Assembly (NCBI RefSeq): GCF_021917145.1
Contig: NC_061065.1
Location: 12,335,412 to 12,399,411, forward strand
Length of the DNA: 64,000 nucleotides
Reading direction: 5' to 3'
DNA from: Hypomesus transpacificus
Lineage: Eukaryota > Chordata > Actinopteri > Osmeriformes > Osmeridae
Shown here: positions 1 through 14,916 of the stretch, in pieces
Layout of the letters: each line of letters starts with the position of its first letter
Position numbering within the stretch: the stretch's first letter is position 1
Program-made: the position numbers and the translations under genes
Notes under the pieces: model-generated
Told to the model about the DNA's origin: nothing
Seen by the model: only the letters and a program-made list of their open reading frames with translations
The model's database searches: none

Positions 1-237
1 TAATTGTAGAAAATCTTACAATGTTGCAAAAATGTGGCGCTTATGACTGCATAAAAAAGAACACTGTGCCTTAACCTCTACTTCTATTTCATACCACACA
101 GTTCCTTCACTCAGTCATACTTAAAATGTTACACTTTAACTGGATGCAGATCAGGCTCAATAACCGAGACAACACACACAGGCCTATCCTCAACACGTAA
201 GCGGGTTCAGACCGGCACTTCTGCTTTATAGTCCTGA

Positions 238-351
238 GAAATTAGACAGGTGGACGTTAACAGATGGTCAAAGGGGAAATTAGACAGGTGGACGTTAACA
301 GATGGTCAAAAGGGAAATTAGACAGGTGGACGTTAACAGATGGTCAAAGGG
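238..351. repeat. 38-bp tandem direct repeat, 3 copies
   Basis: Three consecutive units of 38 bp at 238-275, 276-313 and 314-351 begin GAAATTAGACAGG and contain GGACGTTAACAGATGG. The units are nearly identical, differing by about one base, so the duplication is recent or homogenised. No gene is associated with it. Confidence 0.9.
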
Positions 352-1179
352 GAAGCGAAAGAAAATCAGCACCTTCTGGGTGCAAATATTTGTGGCAGTG
401 ATTTTAGATAAACCGTTGTTTAGGTCCAGTGGTAGTCCCATCAGGGACAGAGTTGTTACCTGGTTTTTCAGACTAATAATTTACTGTAATGAAGAGTTTT
501 GTTGCTCCATTGAACAAAGGCCAGGGCCTTTGCCATCTTATGATCTTTAAAGTGCAATCGTCCTAGAAATCAATGATCTGATTATACTGAATTTCTAACA
601 GCTGTGTCAGGGAGCATGTGCAGTTTGATGTGCAATCATATTATCAGAGATTACCATGAGTACGTGAGATATATCTCTTATATTGAGTTTTAGATTGGGG
701 CCTGTGTTTTGTCCACGGAGAGTTAGGAAGAGCAAACACGGCACCGCTGGGGCCTTGGTAAGATTGTTCTGGAAGAGTGCCATAACTAGGGCTTAGCCCA
801 CTGTGCATGTGTGGGACATGCGGCACCACGGAAAGTTTAGAATTGCTTCCAGGAGCTCTTTCAAGAGTCATATTGAATCCTTTTTGTATATTGATTTCAT
901 TTTTGGTATGACTATGTCATGACTAAGTAATGAACTCTACTAACTGTAACATAACATACATTTTACAGTTGTCTTCATGGGACTTTGACATCGTGGCTTG
1001 GATATATGAATATCTATTAAACCTTGACAAAAGGCGGTTGACAATTTACCGAAAAGGAATATCCCTTTGCCTAAATCCTGACTACAGTTGTTAGAGCCCC
1101 TGATTATGATGGTTTCAATTGGAAAGGTTAATACCATTTTGTCTCTATTAAATGCTGTACTCCACCGTTTTAATGTGGG

Positions 1180-1368
1180 CGGCTGTGACTCAGGGGGTTG
1201 AGAGGGTCGTCTTTCAATCGCAAGGTTGGTGGTTCGATCACCGACTCCTCCAGGCCATGTGCCGAAGTGTTGTTGAGCAACACTGAAAGTCTCTCTCAGA
1301 GGCAAAACATGTAAAGCGCTTTGAGTACCGCTAAGGTAAAAAGGCGCTATATAAGTGTTGTCCATTTA
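1180..1368 (+). mobile_element. tRNA-derived SINE-like element
   Basis: A tRNA-like head is visible: an A-box-like stretch (GCTGTGACTCAGGGGG, near 1182-1200) and a B-box-like stretch (GGTTCGATC, near 1231-1239). These are followed by a non-tRNA body and the tail AAAGCGCTTTGAGT ... GGCGCTATATAAGTG. That tail style is widespread in fish SINEs. The family was assigned by pattern only, and the element is not the same family as the elements at 4324, 26117 and 39132. Confidence 0.6.
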
Positions 1369-2596
1369 ATCAAGGAATCTAATTCCACTGACAAATCAGT
1401 ATGATTGCATTAAAGAGTGAACTCTCATGAACCACCCACTTCACATATCAGAAAAATGCTCTATTTAATCATTCTTGGATCTATTGAGCATCCCTGTAAA
1501 ATATACCAAAACCCCATAAAGTTGATTTGAGCAAAAACATTCTGTCTTTCTGTAAGGTCCTTGCATCGCTACATTTTTGTAACCAGTCCATGACTGGTGG
1601 TTGGAATTTTATCTCCCAGTGTTCTACCTGTAATTTACAAGCTACAGACCTGTTTGGTTTTCCTGAACACCAGCATGAAGAAAGACAACATACTTTTGAT
1701 GCTGTGTAATCACCAAATCAACAAATGAATGTATGATATCATCACATCACTGGCAATGGGCCTATTCTCCCCACCTAAATATTTTGTTGTCTATTTTGTG
1801 TGAATTGGTTCTATGTTTTCTACAAGTGTCACGTGAAGTCCTCTTTTTGGTCTCAGCTCAAATCATCTTTGGTGTGACACCTATCACCTTTTGTTATAGG
1901 AACAAACTCAGCAGCACTCATAACATGAACATATGTTATATTTTAGAAATTACAATTTAACAGTGTTTCAGAGGAAAATACAGTTGAGTACACCCACTAT
2001 CAAAAGGTGTGCCCTCATTTACTTTTTGACAATATTTGCTTTGCAAACAAATTTGCTTCCAAATCTAAACAATGCTTATGTGATTCAGTTAGCCTACAAC
2101 AATCAGAATTTGTCATTTTGTGTTTCACATTCATGAACAGAAAAGCATTACTAATAAAATGTAATGTATTTGTCTTATCATAAGCTACGTATTGCACAAG
2201 GGTCTTGTAGAAAGTTGTCTACCAAATTGTCTTTATACCACAGTTGCCACTGCCTATTTAAACACAGTAAAAGTCCCCCAATGGCATGGTAATAGGGACA
2301 TCATCTTATGGACATACCAACCGTCCATTCTTGTTTTTTTAAGCCCAATAACAAACGCATTTATATGGTTAAATGGCCTTATTTCAATCTTAAAAGTCAG
2401 GAATTATGTTTTAGAACAGTGCGCAAACTATAATTCATATTTATAATTGTGTTCATATTAACCTACACATTTATGGACAGTAGTTATAAGATTGTAGTAT
2501 TTAAGGCAGAACATAAATGTTGGAAGGAGACGTTAAATAATTTAACCTGGTTCTATCTGCGCACACATGGCATTTTTTCATTATGGTCCAAAATGA

Positions 2597-3568
<972 letters not shown>

Positions 3569-4323
3569 TCAAAGGGTATCCACGGTGCAGAAGACTAGTC
3601 CGCTTGACGTTTCAGACGCAATTGGTTCTTCACCAGTTCCCTTGTAACACTTTGTAATCAAACTCTTCTTTTTTTCACACGCAGCTTGAGCAGAACATCT
3701 GCGTTGCCATGTTAATCGAATGTGTAGTGGCAGAGAAGACGAAATGGTGAGCTGGTATTGTCTCCGTGACGCGCGCTTGCTGTGACAGGTGTTTATGGTT
3801 AAAGAAAAACGGGTAGATTATATATGTCCTGCGGTCCAGGCAGTGATGTGTGATTAATCCAGTCATTAAAAGAAACCGTAAGGTACACAAGGACGCCTTG
3901 CTTGTTGTTTAGCGAATGAAGTGGCTGGATTAGTCGGGAGGCGGTTCCTTAAAGGAGCGAGACCAACTAGCCTACATACATTTTGCACTAACTGTAGGCT
4001 AGTTTACCTCAAATAACATGCATGTTCATAAGCATTTTGACCATGGTTTTTAGAGTGTATCTTCAATTGCAAACTGTAGCTACTTGGCTCATTGTATTAC
4101 TCTCAAATATCATTTTAACCAATAAAATTACCGTAATCATAATACATATTGGGGGACACATCCCCCCCAATATTCAAATCTGGTCAAAATATCCCCCCCA
4201 ATATATTGATATAAAAATATAAATGTGCTACGCTACGACAGGCAACCACGCACACTGTCCAAAATGATCATAAACAAATTAATACTATAACATATACAAT
4301 TATATTATTAAGATACTAATTAC

Positions 4324-4508
4324 ATTACATTACGTCATTTAGCAGACGCCCTTATCCAGAGCGATTTACAGTAAGTACAGAACATTCCCCCGAGACAAGT
4401 AGGGTGAAGTGCCTTGCACAAGGACACAACGTCATTCGGCACTGCCAAGAATCAAACCGGCAACCTTCTGATTACTAGCCTGATTTGCGTTCCGCCACCT
4501 GACTCCCT
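4324..4508 (-). mobile_element. tRNA-derived SINE, full-length-like, minus orientation
   Basis: Read on the minus strand this is GGGAGTCAGGTGGC (A-box region), GGTTGCCGGTTTGATTC (B box), then GTGTCCTTGTGCAAGGCACT and the tail AAGGGCGTCTGCTAAATGA. The same element occurs at 26117-26283 (minus), at 39132-39255 (plus) and as a tail fragment at 15659-15770 (plus). It is a common fish SINE type; I do not give a family name. Confidence 0.75.
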
Positions 4509-6902
4509 GTTATTCTTATAGTATTATTATGATATTTTTTTACTAAAATCAGATGTGAACGTATTGGATTTACACTGCAATGAGTAATGCAGTTGTTAGT
4601 GCAAACAGAATAAGCAAATTAGAAGTAATGTCCAAATGGCTAGTGCCAGAAAAAGTCAGTTAGGTAGACTGATGGCCTGGAGGTGGAGGCTGTCTTTGAG
4701 TCCTTGGTTTAAGACTTGATGCTCATGTACCGCCCGCTCAATAGCAAGTTCAGTGCAGGACATGTCCACCAAATATTTGTCAAGGTTCGAGTTTGAAACA
4801 GACTGAAAATAATTTTATTTTGAATTTAATGAGTCCCCTAAATATTTTATTTATGAGGATTTACTACATGAGGCAATCCATAGCCTACAACTGTTTGTAT
4901 CTAAATTAAGACCACTAGTTTTATCCCTCATCCTATTGCCTAGTTTGTTATTACCTGAAAATGTGTCATTGTTGTAGAATAACACATTGTTTTCAACAAA
5001 CATTCAATTGTTTCTAAATCACAGGGTCCTACTGCTAAAACCAACAAGCTAGGGTGGCCCACTACCATTTAAAGCTTTCACCCATCTGCTGTTTCGACGG
5101 AAACGTGAATTACGTCAGCACCATGATGCAAGCTGTGTTCCCATGCAAGCAGAACTAAATTTGTAGCTCACTAGTGGTGTCTGACCGTCAAGGGAAGGGA
5201 CCTCATCTGCTCGCCTCAGTGTTCTGGGACTTAACCCAGCATAGACCGCACAGTCAAAAAATGCATTTTATACTACCCCCACCAATTTATTTTCCCATCC
5301 TATTGGGTTTGTGAGACCATCAGGGCTAAATCTAGTTTGGGCTTTAATGAAATCAACATGGGTAGCCTAATTGAAGGACATCATTTAGAATTCATAATCG
5401 ATGAAGGTCGTTGCAGAGGCTATAATAGAACAGTGTCACATCAATGTAAATGGCGCAGGGAGCATTGTTGAAGCATTGAGTCTTAAGCATGAAGGCCATA
5501 CATGTTTGCTGAGGGTCTACCTACTTTGGCAAATGTGTGTGGTTGCCTGCCTGTTTGGGTTAGGGTACATCCTTTGTTTCATTCTCCTGCTCAACCATAT
5601 TATCCTACACACAACCAAATACATGGTTGGATACACTCAACCTAACCGAACGTCAGAATGACATTACTATTCTGCCCTTTGTAGTCTATTGTTTCTGTTC
5701 GATTGTAGACCCTGTTTTGCTATGGATGTATTGTTGTCCTTGCTCAGTTTCTTTTTACTTTAGTTGATATTGGATTCTTTCCCCCAGCCTCTAACCTTTC
5801 CCACATTCCCAGTTGGATTTGGTATGAATTATAGATAATCTCTGGGGAAGTGCAGGCGAGCCCGTAGGGTTAATGTGGTTGAGACTGACAGCTCAGCGTT
5901 TGATAGCTTCAGGCTCATCTCTTTTAGATATACTCTGTGTTGGCTACGTGTGCCTCTTCTGATATCTCTTCCTTACATGGGTATTCTCAAGCCTGTTTTA
6001 GGCTATAGTGCTATAAGAGACCCATGTATGTAAGTATTGTGAATGTGGGTGTAGTGTATGTGCCAAGGTGTAATCTTATAATATTTTGAATAATAACACA
6101 ATGTCACTGATTTCCTGAAAGAACATTCCAAATAAGGAACTGCCCACAGACCATTACCACCTCCAGCACCTAAATAAACACCCTATACAGACCACTACCT
6201 CATCTTCCACCTGGTCATTAGTATCCCTAGCAGGTGGAAGGGCTGAAAATCCACTCTCGAGTGTGGGCGCAGCAATGCCGTCATCCTTCATAGATCTAGT
6301 CAGCCTCCATTGTTTCCCTTACATCACATCCTCCCATTATCTATGTTTTGGGCATGCTGTGAAGTCGACAGGAAGGCACTTATTTCCCTGTTGGCACTTG
6401 GGTGTTCTTGAGCAGTGGCAAGGGTGATAAACATGCAAGGTTGGTGCCAACAGTAGCAGCTGGGCATTATAAATATGGGAGGGGGAGTTGGTGTGGACAG
6501 ACAGAGCAGGGCCAGGACTAGATGGTGCTGCCAGGATGCTGAATTACAACCAATAAACTGATGCCACCCCAAGCCGTAACAGGGTTTATGAGCCTTTGGC
6601 CTTGAAAACAGTAATTAGATTTGAATGAGACTTTGATTTAGTTCTGAGGCATGGAATGTTCAGTAAAAAAAATAAACAGTTGTCTGCCTATTTAATATGC
6701 TGCTGGTATATCAGCCTATCTGAATTTCCTTCATGTATTAACCAAATTGAATGAACTAAGGCTTACTGCCATGCCCTGAAAACTCAATGCGTAGATCAAT
6801 ATGGATTCAATCCATATTTCCGTGCTGGTCCAAAGGCCCTGTTCAATCAAAAATTATTACCAGGTTCGGTGAATATGCCAAAGTAACAGATACCTCAAGC
6901 TT

Positions 6903-6926
6903 TGTGTGTGTGTGTGTGTGTGTGTG
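6903..6926. repeat. (GT)n microsatellite
   Basis: Twelve uninterrupted GT dinucleotides in intergenic DNA. Confidence 0.9.
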
Positions 6927-9005
6927 CGCATGTGGGTTTCTTTTTTAAGATGCAATTACATTTTTATCTACAATGACGAAATGTCTAACACACACACGCA
7001 GTGTTTTTCCCCCAACTGATAAAAGCTATGTTATGGCCTCCAACCAAGGCATGGGGGATTGCTTGTGGCTCCTTTGGGAAACCTACTGATGTCATTCAGC
7101 AGTTTGTACTTGGAGACATGAACTGCAGCTTTAGAAAGTCTGTGTTACACACTTTAACTTGAGCTTGGCTTACGTCTTCATACAAACATTGTGTGCATGC
7201 CTGTGTATAAAAGCATGAAAACACACATTATCGAGTTGTCCATCCCTTCCAAAAGATGGTATATAACCCTCTATACCACATCTACGGCCCCTCCCCACTG
7301 TGCAGTGACACTTCAAACCATCTTACCGAATGATATAGACCCAGAGTGTAATGCTTAGTGACATAGAACACAGCAGATAAACGGCCATGGTGACTGGTGG
7401 TTCAAATGACCATCTGCACATCAAACAAGCATCTGGCTGTAGCTACAGGATCAGAGGGAAGAGAGAGAGGTGTATGGCACAGCAAATGCAATGAGGCTCA
7501 AAACCCTTGTGTGCATGCAGGCACGTGTTTGAGAAAGAGACTGTTTCAGTGTTCTCCTGTCTGTGTACAGTGTGTGTGTGACCGTACGTGTAGAAGTGAA
7601 CTGCTGTGTGGTTAACGTGACGGTGTCACATTGAAGGAAAAGTAGAAAGGGTTACTTTACACAGGAACGAGGAAAATCTTAAAAGGGATCCTATTTAGGA
7701 TAGCCTGTCACCATTAGTTAGGATATCCGTCATCTATAATTAAGACTGTCATCTTCAGTGTTGATTCTCAGGCTCTCAATAGATGAATCTGTCTTGTATA
7801 TATTGTACTGTGTGATTCATTACATTTTTTTGATCACCATTACAATGATAGGGATGTTGCTAATCCCTTGAATCTATGAGGAGATTGTTTGGATGACATC
7901 CACTGCATGGCAACACTGCATATGAATATTAATTAATTCCATAGCAATTATCACAAATCACCACACAGTACATGTTTAAAATGTGGGTATGTCTACAATG
8001 ACAATTGCTATGAAATAAAAAATGTAATATCTTTAATGCTGCTTTAAATATATTTATACATGTAACTTTATCCTAATAATTTGTACAATGACTCTTATAA
8101 AGCACAATCTTACCTTTCTAATGAACTCATATACTGTAGAGGGCAGAGTTGATTTAAAGTATATAGAAAGGAATTTCTCAGTAATAACATTAAATTGCTG
8201 GTGAACTTAATTGTTTAATACAGACAATATATTAAAAATAATAATAATAATCATTTGGCCTGGTAATGGCATTCTTTCCTTTGCTCAAAGCTAAGCTTTA
8301 GGGGGGACAAGACCGGTTTTCTCTTTCACTGATTTGAGAATCAACTAATACTGTACGTGCTTGTAATATCCCAGGCATGTGTATTATACAGTTATAATCT
8401 TCAGAGAAACAGAAGACACATTAATTAAAAGCAATGAATAAGCAATGAATCAGAAGCAGTCTGTGCTGAGCTGTGCTTTATTTTCTAAGCAGTATAGTAC
8501 TACTCATTTCACTAGCAGGGAACTTAGCAAGTATTCATAAGCAATATTTCAGTTAACAACTGGAATTATTAATGTCATAATGGACACATTTGAATCACAT
8601 GCCTTTATAGCAAAGAAGGTTCATTTCTGTCAGAGTAATCAAGGATCAATAGGAGAACAGCTTTGCTGTCATCAAATCGTCAAAAACCTGCTTGTGACTG
8701 TTATAATGTTATAGGGAATTATTTATTTATTTACTAATTTGCTCATAGCACCTTGACCACTATCAAACCATAAACGTGTTTGCTATTGCAAAGTAGCATT
8801 GGCACATACATGAATATGACAATAAAATAAGCACAGTCAAATGTTTTGTTTAACCAAAATCAATACATATAACCAAGGCACTACTGTAGGATTCAAATGT
8901 CACTCTGAGGGGGAAAAGATCTGTGGAAAAGGTAACTGATGATTTTACAATACTTTTTGGGACATTTAGACTTGGGTATTAATTGGCAATATCCATTCAT
9001 GATTA

Positions 9006-9011
9006 TTTATT
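9006..9011 (-). terminator. Poly(A) signal AATAAA of the myosin gene
   Basis: AATAAA on the minus strand, about 110 nt beyond the myosin stop codon at 9121. It is the nearest canonical signal, so it would give a short 3' UTR. There is no A-rich tract immediately after it that would mark a fresh retrocopy tail. Confidence 0.6.
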
Positions 9012-9120
9012 GCAGGACATTTCTACAAGAGTTATACATGGTTATCTACTGTGTCATTGTGAGAAAGTAAAGCTAATGCTCTAAGCAACACACTTGTGAC
9101 ACTGTGGCTTTATGTCCTAC

Positions 9121-12100
9121 TCACTCTTCAAGGCCCTTTTTGCCAGGCCCATCCCTGGTCTTGGCCTTCAGCTTGTTTACTTGGGATTCAGCAATATCTG
9201 CTCGCTCTTCAGCCTCTTCAAGCTCATGCTGAATTTTCCGGATCTTGGCCATGTTGGTGTTGGCCAGCTCCTCAGCCTCTTCAGTGGAGCGCTTGTAGGA
9301 CTTAACCTTCAGCTGCAGCTTGTCAATCAGGTCCTGGAGACGAGCCATGTTCTTGCGGTCCTCCTCTGTCTGGTAGGTAAGCTCCTTGATGCGCCGCTCA
9401 TACTTGCGCACCCCCTTGAAGGACTCTCCGCCCCTTTTCTGCTCTGCCTCTAGCTCATTCTCCAGCTCTCTGATGCGGCCTTCAAGCTTCTGAACCTGCT
9501 TTTTACCACCTTTCATGGCAATCTGCTCTGCCTCATCCAGCCGATGCTGAAGGTCTTTGATCGTTTGCTCCATGTTCTTCTTCATGCGTTCCAGATGGGC
9601 GCTGGTATCCTGCTCCTTCTTCAGTTCCTCAGCCATCATGGCAGCATCAGTGATAGCCTTCTTCGCTTTCTCCTCAGCATTGCGGTTCTCCTGAATGGCC
9701 TCCTCAACCTCACTCTGCAGGTGGAGAAGATCGGTCTCTTGCTTCTTCTTCTGGTTTATGAGGCTGGTATTCTGGGAGTGCAGGAGTTGCATGCGCTCTG
9801 TGGCATCAGTTAGTTCCTGCTCAGCCAGCTTGCGCCCACGTTCTGTCTGCTCGAGAACGGCCCGCACTTCCTCCAGCTCTGCCTGTGTCAGGTTGTGTCT
9901 GCGCTCCAGTAGAGCAATATTCTCCTTAAGGTCATCATTGCAATGCGTGACATCATCCAGCTGCAGCTGAGTGTCCTTCAAATAGGACTGGAAGCTCTTG
10001 AGCTGCTTTTGTGCGTCGGCCGCCTGCCGGTTAGATTGGCTAAGCTGAATCTCCATTTCATTGAGATCACCTTCCATCTTTTTCTTGACTCTCATGGCCT
10101 CGTTACGGCTTCTGGTCTCAGACTCGAGAGAGCTCTGCAGGGACTCTATCATCCGTTGATAGTTTTTCTTGGCCTGATCCATTTCCTCATCCTTCTCAGC
10201 CAACTTTCGTTCAAGATCTGCTTTAACTTGGTTGGATTCCATCTGTGCCCGAAGGATCTTGCTCTCCTCATGTTCCAATGAGCCCTCTGCCTCCTCCAGA
10301 GCTGACTGGAGCTCCGCTTTCTCTTGTTCTAGCTGTTTCCGCAACTTCTCCAATTCATGGGCACTTTTCCCCCCTTCTCCAAGCTGGTCGGTGAGATCAG
10401 AGATCTCTTCTTGCAGGTTCTTGTTTTCTCTTTTTGTTGTCTCAAGATGGTCCAGCGATTCCTCATAAGCATTCTTCAGTTTGAAGAGTTCGGTGCTTAG
10501 AGATCGAGCCTCCTTTTGGGACGCCTCAAGTTCACACTGTGATTCTTCAAACTTCTGCTTCCATTCAGCCATGACTTTATCAAATACTCTCTGTTTCTTG
10601 TCCAGGGCTGCAGACGCTGCATTAGATCTCTCAAGGTCCAACATCAGGTCCTCAATCTCATTTTGGAGGCGATGCTTGGTCTTTTCAAGGGAGGAACACT
10701 TTGCATTCACAACTTCAACTGCCTCTTCTGCCTCTTGCAGCCTTTGAACCAGTTTCTTTTTAGCCTCTTCCAGCTCTTCAGTTCTCTGAATTCCATCAGT
10801 CTCATACTTTGCTCTCCATGTGGATACTTCTGTGTTTGCCTTGGACAGTGCCCTTTGGAGTTCTGCCTTTGCTTCTTGTTCCTCTTCAAACTGCTCTCTG
10901 AGCAGATCACAGTCATGGCGAGAAGACTGCACAGCATGGGCAAGTGCATTCTTTGCTTTGACCTCCTCTTCATGTTGTCTGCGCAGGTCCTCGAGTTGTT
11001 GGGTGTTGGAGCTTTTCCCCCTGGTGAGTTGAGAGATCAGACATTCCTTTTCCTCCAGTTGGCGTCCAAGTTCTCCATTTTCTGTAAGGAGCTTGGCCCT
11101 CTGTGTCGAGAAGTCATTGAGGGATCTTTGAGTCTCCTCATACTTGCACTTGTACTCATTCATGTTGTCTTCCATTGAACGGCACATCTTCTCCATGTTG
11201 GCTTTTGCTTTCACCACACTCTCCATGTTCGATGACATGTCATCCAACTCCAGCTTGAATTCACTCTTCTCTTTCTCAAGCTTCTGCTTGACACGCTGGA
11301 GATTGTCAAGTTGCTCTCCCAATTCAGCCACGCTGTCAGCATGCTTCTTCCTCAAGGATGCAGCAGTGGCCTCATGCTGCAGAGTGGACTCCTCCAAGTC
11401 CCTGCGAAGCTTGTGAAATTCAGCGTCCCTTTTCTTGTTGAGCTCTACCTGAGCAGATGTGGCTCCCCCTGCCTCTTCCAAACGCTCACTGATGTCCTCT
11501 AGCTCTCGGGAGAGATCAGACCTTTGCTTCTCCACTTTTGCTCGGGCTGCCCGCTCAGCATCCAACTCCTCCTCAAGCTCCTCTATACGTGCTTGGTTTT
11601 CCTTCAGCCTTTTTTGGAGTTGAACACCTGACACTATCTCATCCTCAAACTTTCCATTCAACTGATTGACTTCAAAGTCTTTCTTTTTGAGTTTTTCTTC
11701 CAGTTGCTGTTTGTCATTCTCAAAATCCATCACACTCTCTTGGGTTAGTTTCAGGTCTCCCTCAAGCTTCCTCTTTGAGCGCTCCAGTTCCATTCTGATT
11801 TTCTTTTCCTGTTCCAGAGAACCTTCCAGATCATCTACCTGTTGCTCAAGCTTAGCTTTTGCTTTGGTCAAAGTGTTGGCTTTGTCCTCTTCACTTTGAA
11901 GGTCATCGAGTGCCTGCTGATGAGCCTCCTGTAATGCCCTCTTCTCTTTCGTCAACTTCATTAAGTTTTCATCTTGGGATGCCATCTCTTCGGTGAGGTT
12001 TTTGACCTTGTTTTCTGTCGCATGTTTCTCTTTCTCCACTTTGGCTAATGTTAGCTCCAGGTCATCTATATCTTTCTTCAACTCTGAGCACTCATCCTCT

Positions 12101-14916
12101 AGCTTACGTTTCTTGGCTGTGAGGTCTGCAGTCATTTCCTCTTCGTCTTCCATTCGTTCTGTCATCTCTTTCACTTTGCCCTCCAGTTGTATCTTACTCT
12201 TAATAAGTTGTTCACAGCGCTCTTCAGCATCTGTTAAGGTATCCTGTTCAGACTGGACTTCTAGCAGCAGGTCATTCTTCTCTTGGAGAATCGTCACCAT
12301 TTTTTCCTCTAGCTCCTTCCGTCTCGCTTCAGATTTTTCCAGTGCCTCTTTAAGTTTTCCAAACTCATCTTTTATGTTTGCCATCTCTTTTTCAGATTCA
12401 GCACTCTTCAGCAGTGGTTTGATCTTGAAGAATAACATCATCCAGGGCCAGTTCTTAACCCCCAGGAAGGAACGAAGATTCCACTGGATGACCATTAGGG
12501 CATCCCTGCGCTCCACAAGCTTTTGGTACTCTGCCCTCATTAGCAGAGCCCTGGAGTTAGCCTGGATCATAGTGATGATGCGAGAAAGTTGCTCATCCCG
12601 CATCTCCTCAAGTGTACCCAGAAGACCTGCTTTGAAGAAGACCTTGGTGTTGCCAAACCTGTACTGGGTGTGGTCAATATCCAATGATCCCAGCAGCTTT
12701 TCAGCGCTCTTTTTACAGTCGATGAACTGACCCTCAGGAATGGCAGATGCATTCAAGATTCTGTATCTCTGTTTGAAATCGCCATACAGGACTCGATTTG
12801 GGAAGCCCTTTCTACAAATTCGAATACCCTCCAGCACACCATTACAGCGAAGCTGGTGCATCACCAAGCAGTTGTCCATGATGCCTGGTGTTTTACTCTC
12901 ATTTGGGATCAAACAACGCACAAAGTGTGGATGAGTGGTCTTCAGAGTGTTCATCAGCTTGTTCAGATTTTCCCTGTGCAACGCAGATACAGTCTGGAAG
13001 GAGGATCCCTTCTTTTTGGCTCCTTTCCCCTTGTCAGCCCCCGCTTCAGCTGCGTAGCTAGAGAAGAGCAGGCTTAAAAGCTTTATGGAAGATTTTTGGA
13101 AAAGCCCAACCACCGTTTCATTCAGTGGATCCTTATTCTTCACCAACCAGTTGGTTATGTTGTAATCAACAGTGCCAGCATAGTGGACCAGGGCGAAGTG
13201 TGCCTCTGCTTTCCCTTTTGCTGCACGTGGTTTCTCAAACATTCTGTTCTTGCCCAAATGATTATCATAGAGCTTAGCCTTGAAGGTCTGGTCGCTGGCC
13301 TTGGGAAACATACACTCTTCCTCCAGAATGGACATGATACCTAGTGGCTTTTCAATGAGATCAATGCAAGCTTGCAGATCCATCCCGAAGTCAATGAACT
13401 CCCAATCAATCCCCTCTTTCTTGTATTCCTCTTGCTCCAGAACAAACATGTGATGATTGAAAAACTGTTGCAGTCTCTCATTTGTGAAGTTGATGCAGAG
13501 TTGCTCAAAGGTGTTGAAGTCAAAGATCTCGAATCCAGCAATATCCAGCACTCCAATGAATTGCTGGCGATGCTGTTTTGTGTCAAGGGAGTGGTTTATT
13601 CTCACCACCATCCAGTTAAACATCTTCTCATACACTGACTTGGCCAATGCACCTAGAGAGTAGTAGACTTGATCTACACCCTGCCCTTTGGTGACATACT
13701 CATTGCCAACCTTGACCCTGGGATGGCAGAGTCCTTTCACAAGATCTGCAGAGTTCAGCCCCATTAGGTAAGCTGACTTGTCAGCCGCCTCAGTGCCGTC
13801 AGGCTCTGCCTGCTCCTCACGCTGCTTTTGCTTGAACTTCATGTTGCCAAAATGCATGATAGCTCCTGTCAACTTGTAGACCCCCATTTTCTCCTCTTGA
13901 GTAAAGCCAAGGATATCAAAGGCACTGTCAGTGGCCATCAACTCATCAGCATCATTGATAGATGCTACTGTTACCTCTCCTTGGGAGATGTACGAGTAGT
14001 CATATGGGTTGTTGGTAATCAGAAGCATGTCCAACAGCTCTGGCTTTTTATTGGACAAGATCTGAAAGAAGATATGGTAATTCCTTTCCGACTTGAGTTG
14101 GAAGGTGACACGTGACTTTTCCAAAAGATAAGTCTCTATGTCAGCTGAGGCCAGCTTGCCACTGGTTCCGAAGTGAATCCGGATAAATTTTCCAAATCGT
14201 GACGAGTTGTCATTCCTCAATGTTTTGGCATTACCAAAAGCCTCCAAGGCAGGGTTAGCCTGAATGATTTGATCCTCCAAGGTTCCCTTGCTGGGATCTC
14301 TCTTGGCTCCAGGAACTGCTGCAATGCTGGCCAAGTACTGAATAACTCTTTTGGTGTTGACAGTCTTTCCAGCACCGGATTCTCCGGTGATAAGAACAGA
14401 CTGGTTCTCCCTGTCAGTGAGCATGTACTGGTAGGCATTATCAGAGATGGAGAATATGTGAGGTGGAGCCTCCGTTCTCTTTTTACCTCTGTAGGCAACC
14501 ACCACTTCGGTGTCATAGACAGGGAGCCACTTGTAGGGGTTCACTGTCACACAGAAGAGCCCGGAATAGGTGTAGATCATCCATGCAGCATAACGCTCTT
14601 TGAGGTTAAACAGCACAGCAGGCTCATGGAGGAAGGTGAACATGGCCATGTCTTCGATTTTATCGAATTTCGGTGGGTTCTGGGGATGGACGTCGGATTC
14701 CTTGACTGTCACAGTTGTCCCGTCTTCTTTCTTCACTGTAGTTTTACCGCCCTCCTTGCTGACAATCTGCCCTTTGACATATTCCACCTTGTCATCAATG
14801 ACGAAGCACTCTATTTTGATATCAAAGGCCCTGGTCTGGGATTCAAGTCGCTCTTTGTCTGACTTTCTCAGGAAAGCAGCCGCCTTCCCAAACTCAGCCA
14901 TGAGAGCATCACCCAT
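9121..14916 (-). CDS. Sarcomeric (skeletal-type) myosin heavy chain, intronless
   Basis: Class II muscle myosin heavy chain: actin-activated ATPase motor and thick-filament rod. The coding region is one uninterrupted frame of 1931 codons, the usual length for sarcomeric MYH. Visible parts in order are: SH3-like N-terminus (to about 80); P-loop GESGAGKT at 178-185; switch regions NDNSSRFGK and [11 protein letters not shown]; a Lys/Gly-rich loop 2 ([12 protein letters not shown]); the relay and SH1 helix region ([30 protein letters not shown]); the lever arm with IQ-like segments; the hinge around [16 protein letters not shown]; then a heptad-rich coiled coil to the end, closing with [18 protein letters not shown]. 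The ATG at 14916 begins MGDALMAEF, the standard MYH start; an in-frame ATG 46 codons upstream is probably leader. Ordinary vertebrate MYH genes have dozens of introns, so this is probably an old retrocopy that stayed functional. The nearest paralogue cannot be named by eye. Confidence 0.95.
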   Translation of the reverse strand: MGDALMAEFGKAAAFLRKSDKERLESQTRAFDIKIECFVIDDKVEYVKGQIVSKEGGKTTVKKEDGTTVTVKESDVHPQNPPKFDKIEDMAMFTFLHEPAVLFNLKERYAAWMIYTYSGLFCVTVNPYKWLPVYDTEVVVAYRGKKRTEAPPHIFSISDNAYQYMLTDRENQSVLITGESGAGKTVNTKRVIQYLASIAAVPGAKRDPSKGTLEDQIIQANPALEAFGNAKTLRNDNSSRFGKFIRIHFGTSGKLASADIETYLLEKSRVTFQLKSERNYHIFFQILSNKKPELLDMLLITNNPYDYSYISQGEVTVASINDADELMATDSAFDILGFTQEEKMGVYKLTGAIMHFGNMKFKQKQREEQAEPDGTEAADKSAYLMGLNSADLVKGLCHPRVKVGNEYVTKGQGVDQVYYSLGALAKSVYEKMFNWMVVRINHSLDTKQHRQQFIGVLDIAGFEIFDFNTFEQLCINFTNERLQQFFNHHMFVLEQEEYKKEGIDWEFIDFGMDLQACIDLIEKPLGIMSILEEECMFPKASDQTFKAKLYDNHLGKNRMFEKPRAAKGKAEAHFALVHYAGTVDYNITNWLVKNKDPLNETVVGLFQKSSIKLLSLLFSSYAAEAGADKGKGAKKKGSSFQTVSALHRENLNKLMNTLKTTHPHFVRCLIPNESKTPGIMDNCLVMHQLRCNGVLEGIRICRKGFPNRVLYGDFKQRYRILNASAIPEGQFIDCKKSAEKLLGSLDIDHTQYRFGNTKVFFKAGLLGTLEEMRDEQLSRIITMIQANSRALLMRAEYQKLVERRDALMVIQWNLRSFLGVKNWPWMMLFFKIKPLLKSAESEKEMANIKDEFGKLKEALEKSEARRKELEEKMVTILQEKNDLLLEVQSEQDTLTDAEERCEQLIKSKIQLEGKVKEMTERMEDEEEMTADLTAKKRKLEDECSELKKDIDDLELTLAKVEKEKHATENKVKNLTEEMASQDENLMKLTKEKRALQEAHQQALDDLQSEEDKANTLTKAKAKLEQQVDDLEGSLEQEKKIRMELERSKRKLEGDLKLTQESVMDFENDKQQLEEKLKKKDFEVNQLNGKFEDEIVSGVQLQKRLKENQARIEELEEELDAERAARAKVEKQRSDLSRELEDISERLEEAGGATSAQVELNKKRDAEFHKLRRDLEESTLQHEATAASLRKKHADSVAELGEQLDNLQRVKQKLEKEKSEFKLELDDMSSNMESVVKAKANMEKMCRSMEDNMNEYKCKYEETQRSLNDFSTQRAKLLTENGELGRQLEEKECLISQLTRGKSSNTQQLEDLRRQHEEEVKAKNALAHAVQSSRHDCDLLREQFEEEQEAKAELQRALSKANTEVSTWRAKYETDGIQRTEELEEAKKKLVQRLQEAEEAVEVVNAKCSSLEKTKHRLQNEIEDLMLDLERSNAASAALDKKQRVFDKVMAEWKQKFEESQCELEASQKEARSLSTELFKLKNAYEESLDHLETTKRENKNLQEEISDLTDQLGEGGKSAHELEKLRKQLEQEKAELQSALEEAEGSLEHEESKILRAQMESNQVKADLERKLAEKDEEMDQAKKNYQRMIESLQSSLESETRSRNEAMRVKKKMEGDLNEMEIQLSQSNRQAADAQKQLKSFQSYLKDTQLQLDDVTHCNDDLKENIALLERRHNLTQAELEEVRAVLEQTERGRKLAEQELTDATERMQLLHSQNTSLINQKKKQETDLLHLQSEVEEAIQENRNAEEKAKKAITDAAMMAEELKKEQDTSAHLERMKKNMEQTIKDLQHRLDEAEQIAMKGGKKQVQKLEGRIRELENELEAEQKRGGESFKGVRKYERRIKELTYQTEEDRKNMARLQDLIDKLQLKVKSYKRSTEEAEELANTNMAKIRKIQHELEEAEERADIAESQVNKLKAKTRDGPGKKGLEE

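Larger units (their letters stand above)
1..2596. other. Intergenic region left of inafm2
   Basis: No coding gene is supported here. The open frames are short (under 145 codons), overlap on both strands and show no recognisable domain. The stretch holds a three-copy 38-bp direct repeat near its start and a tRNA-derived SINE-like element near 1180-1368, both listed separately. The right end probably contains the 3' UTR of inafm2, whose stop codon is at 2597 on the minus strand; I could not fix its poly(A) site. Confidence 0.6.

Noticed and set aside
5401-5661. 86-codon frame with a hydrophobic stretch
   Set aside because: One hydrophobic run in an isolated short frame is expected by chance; there is no family resemblance.
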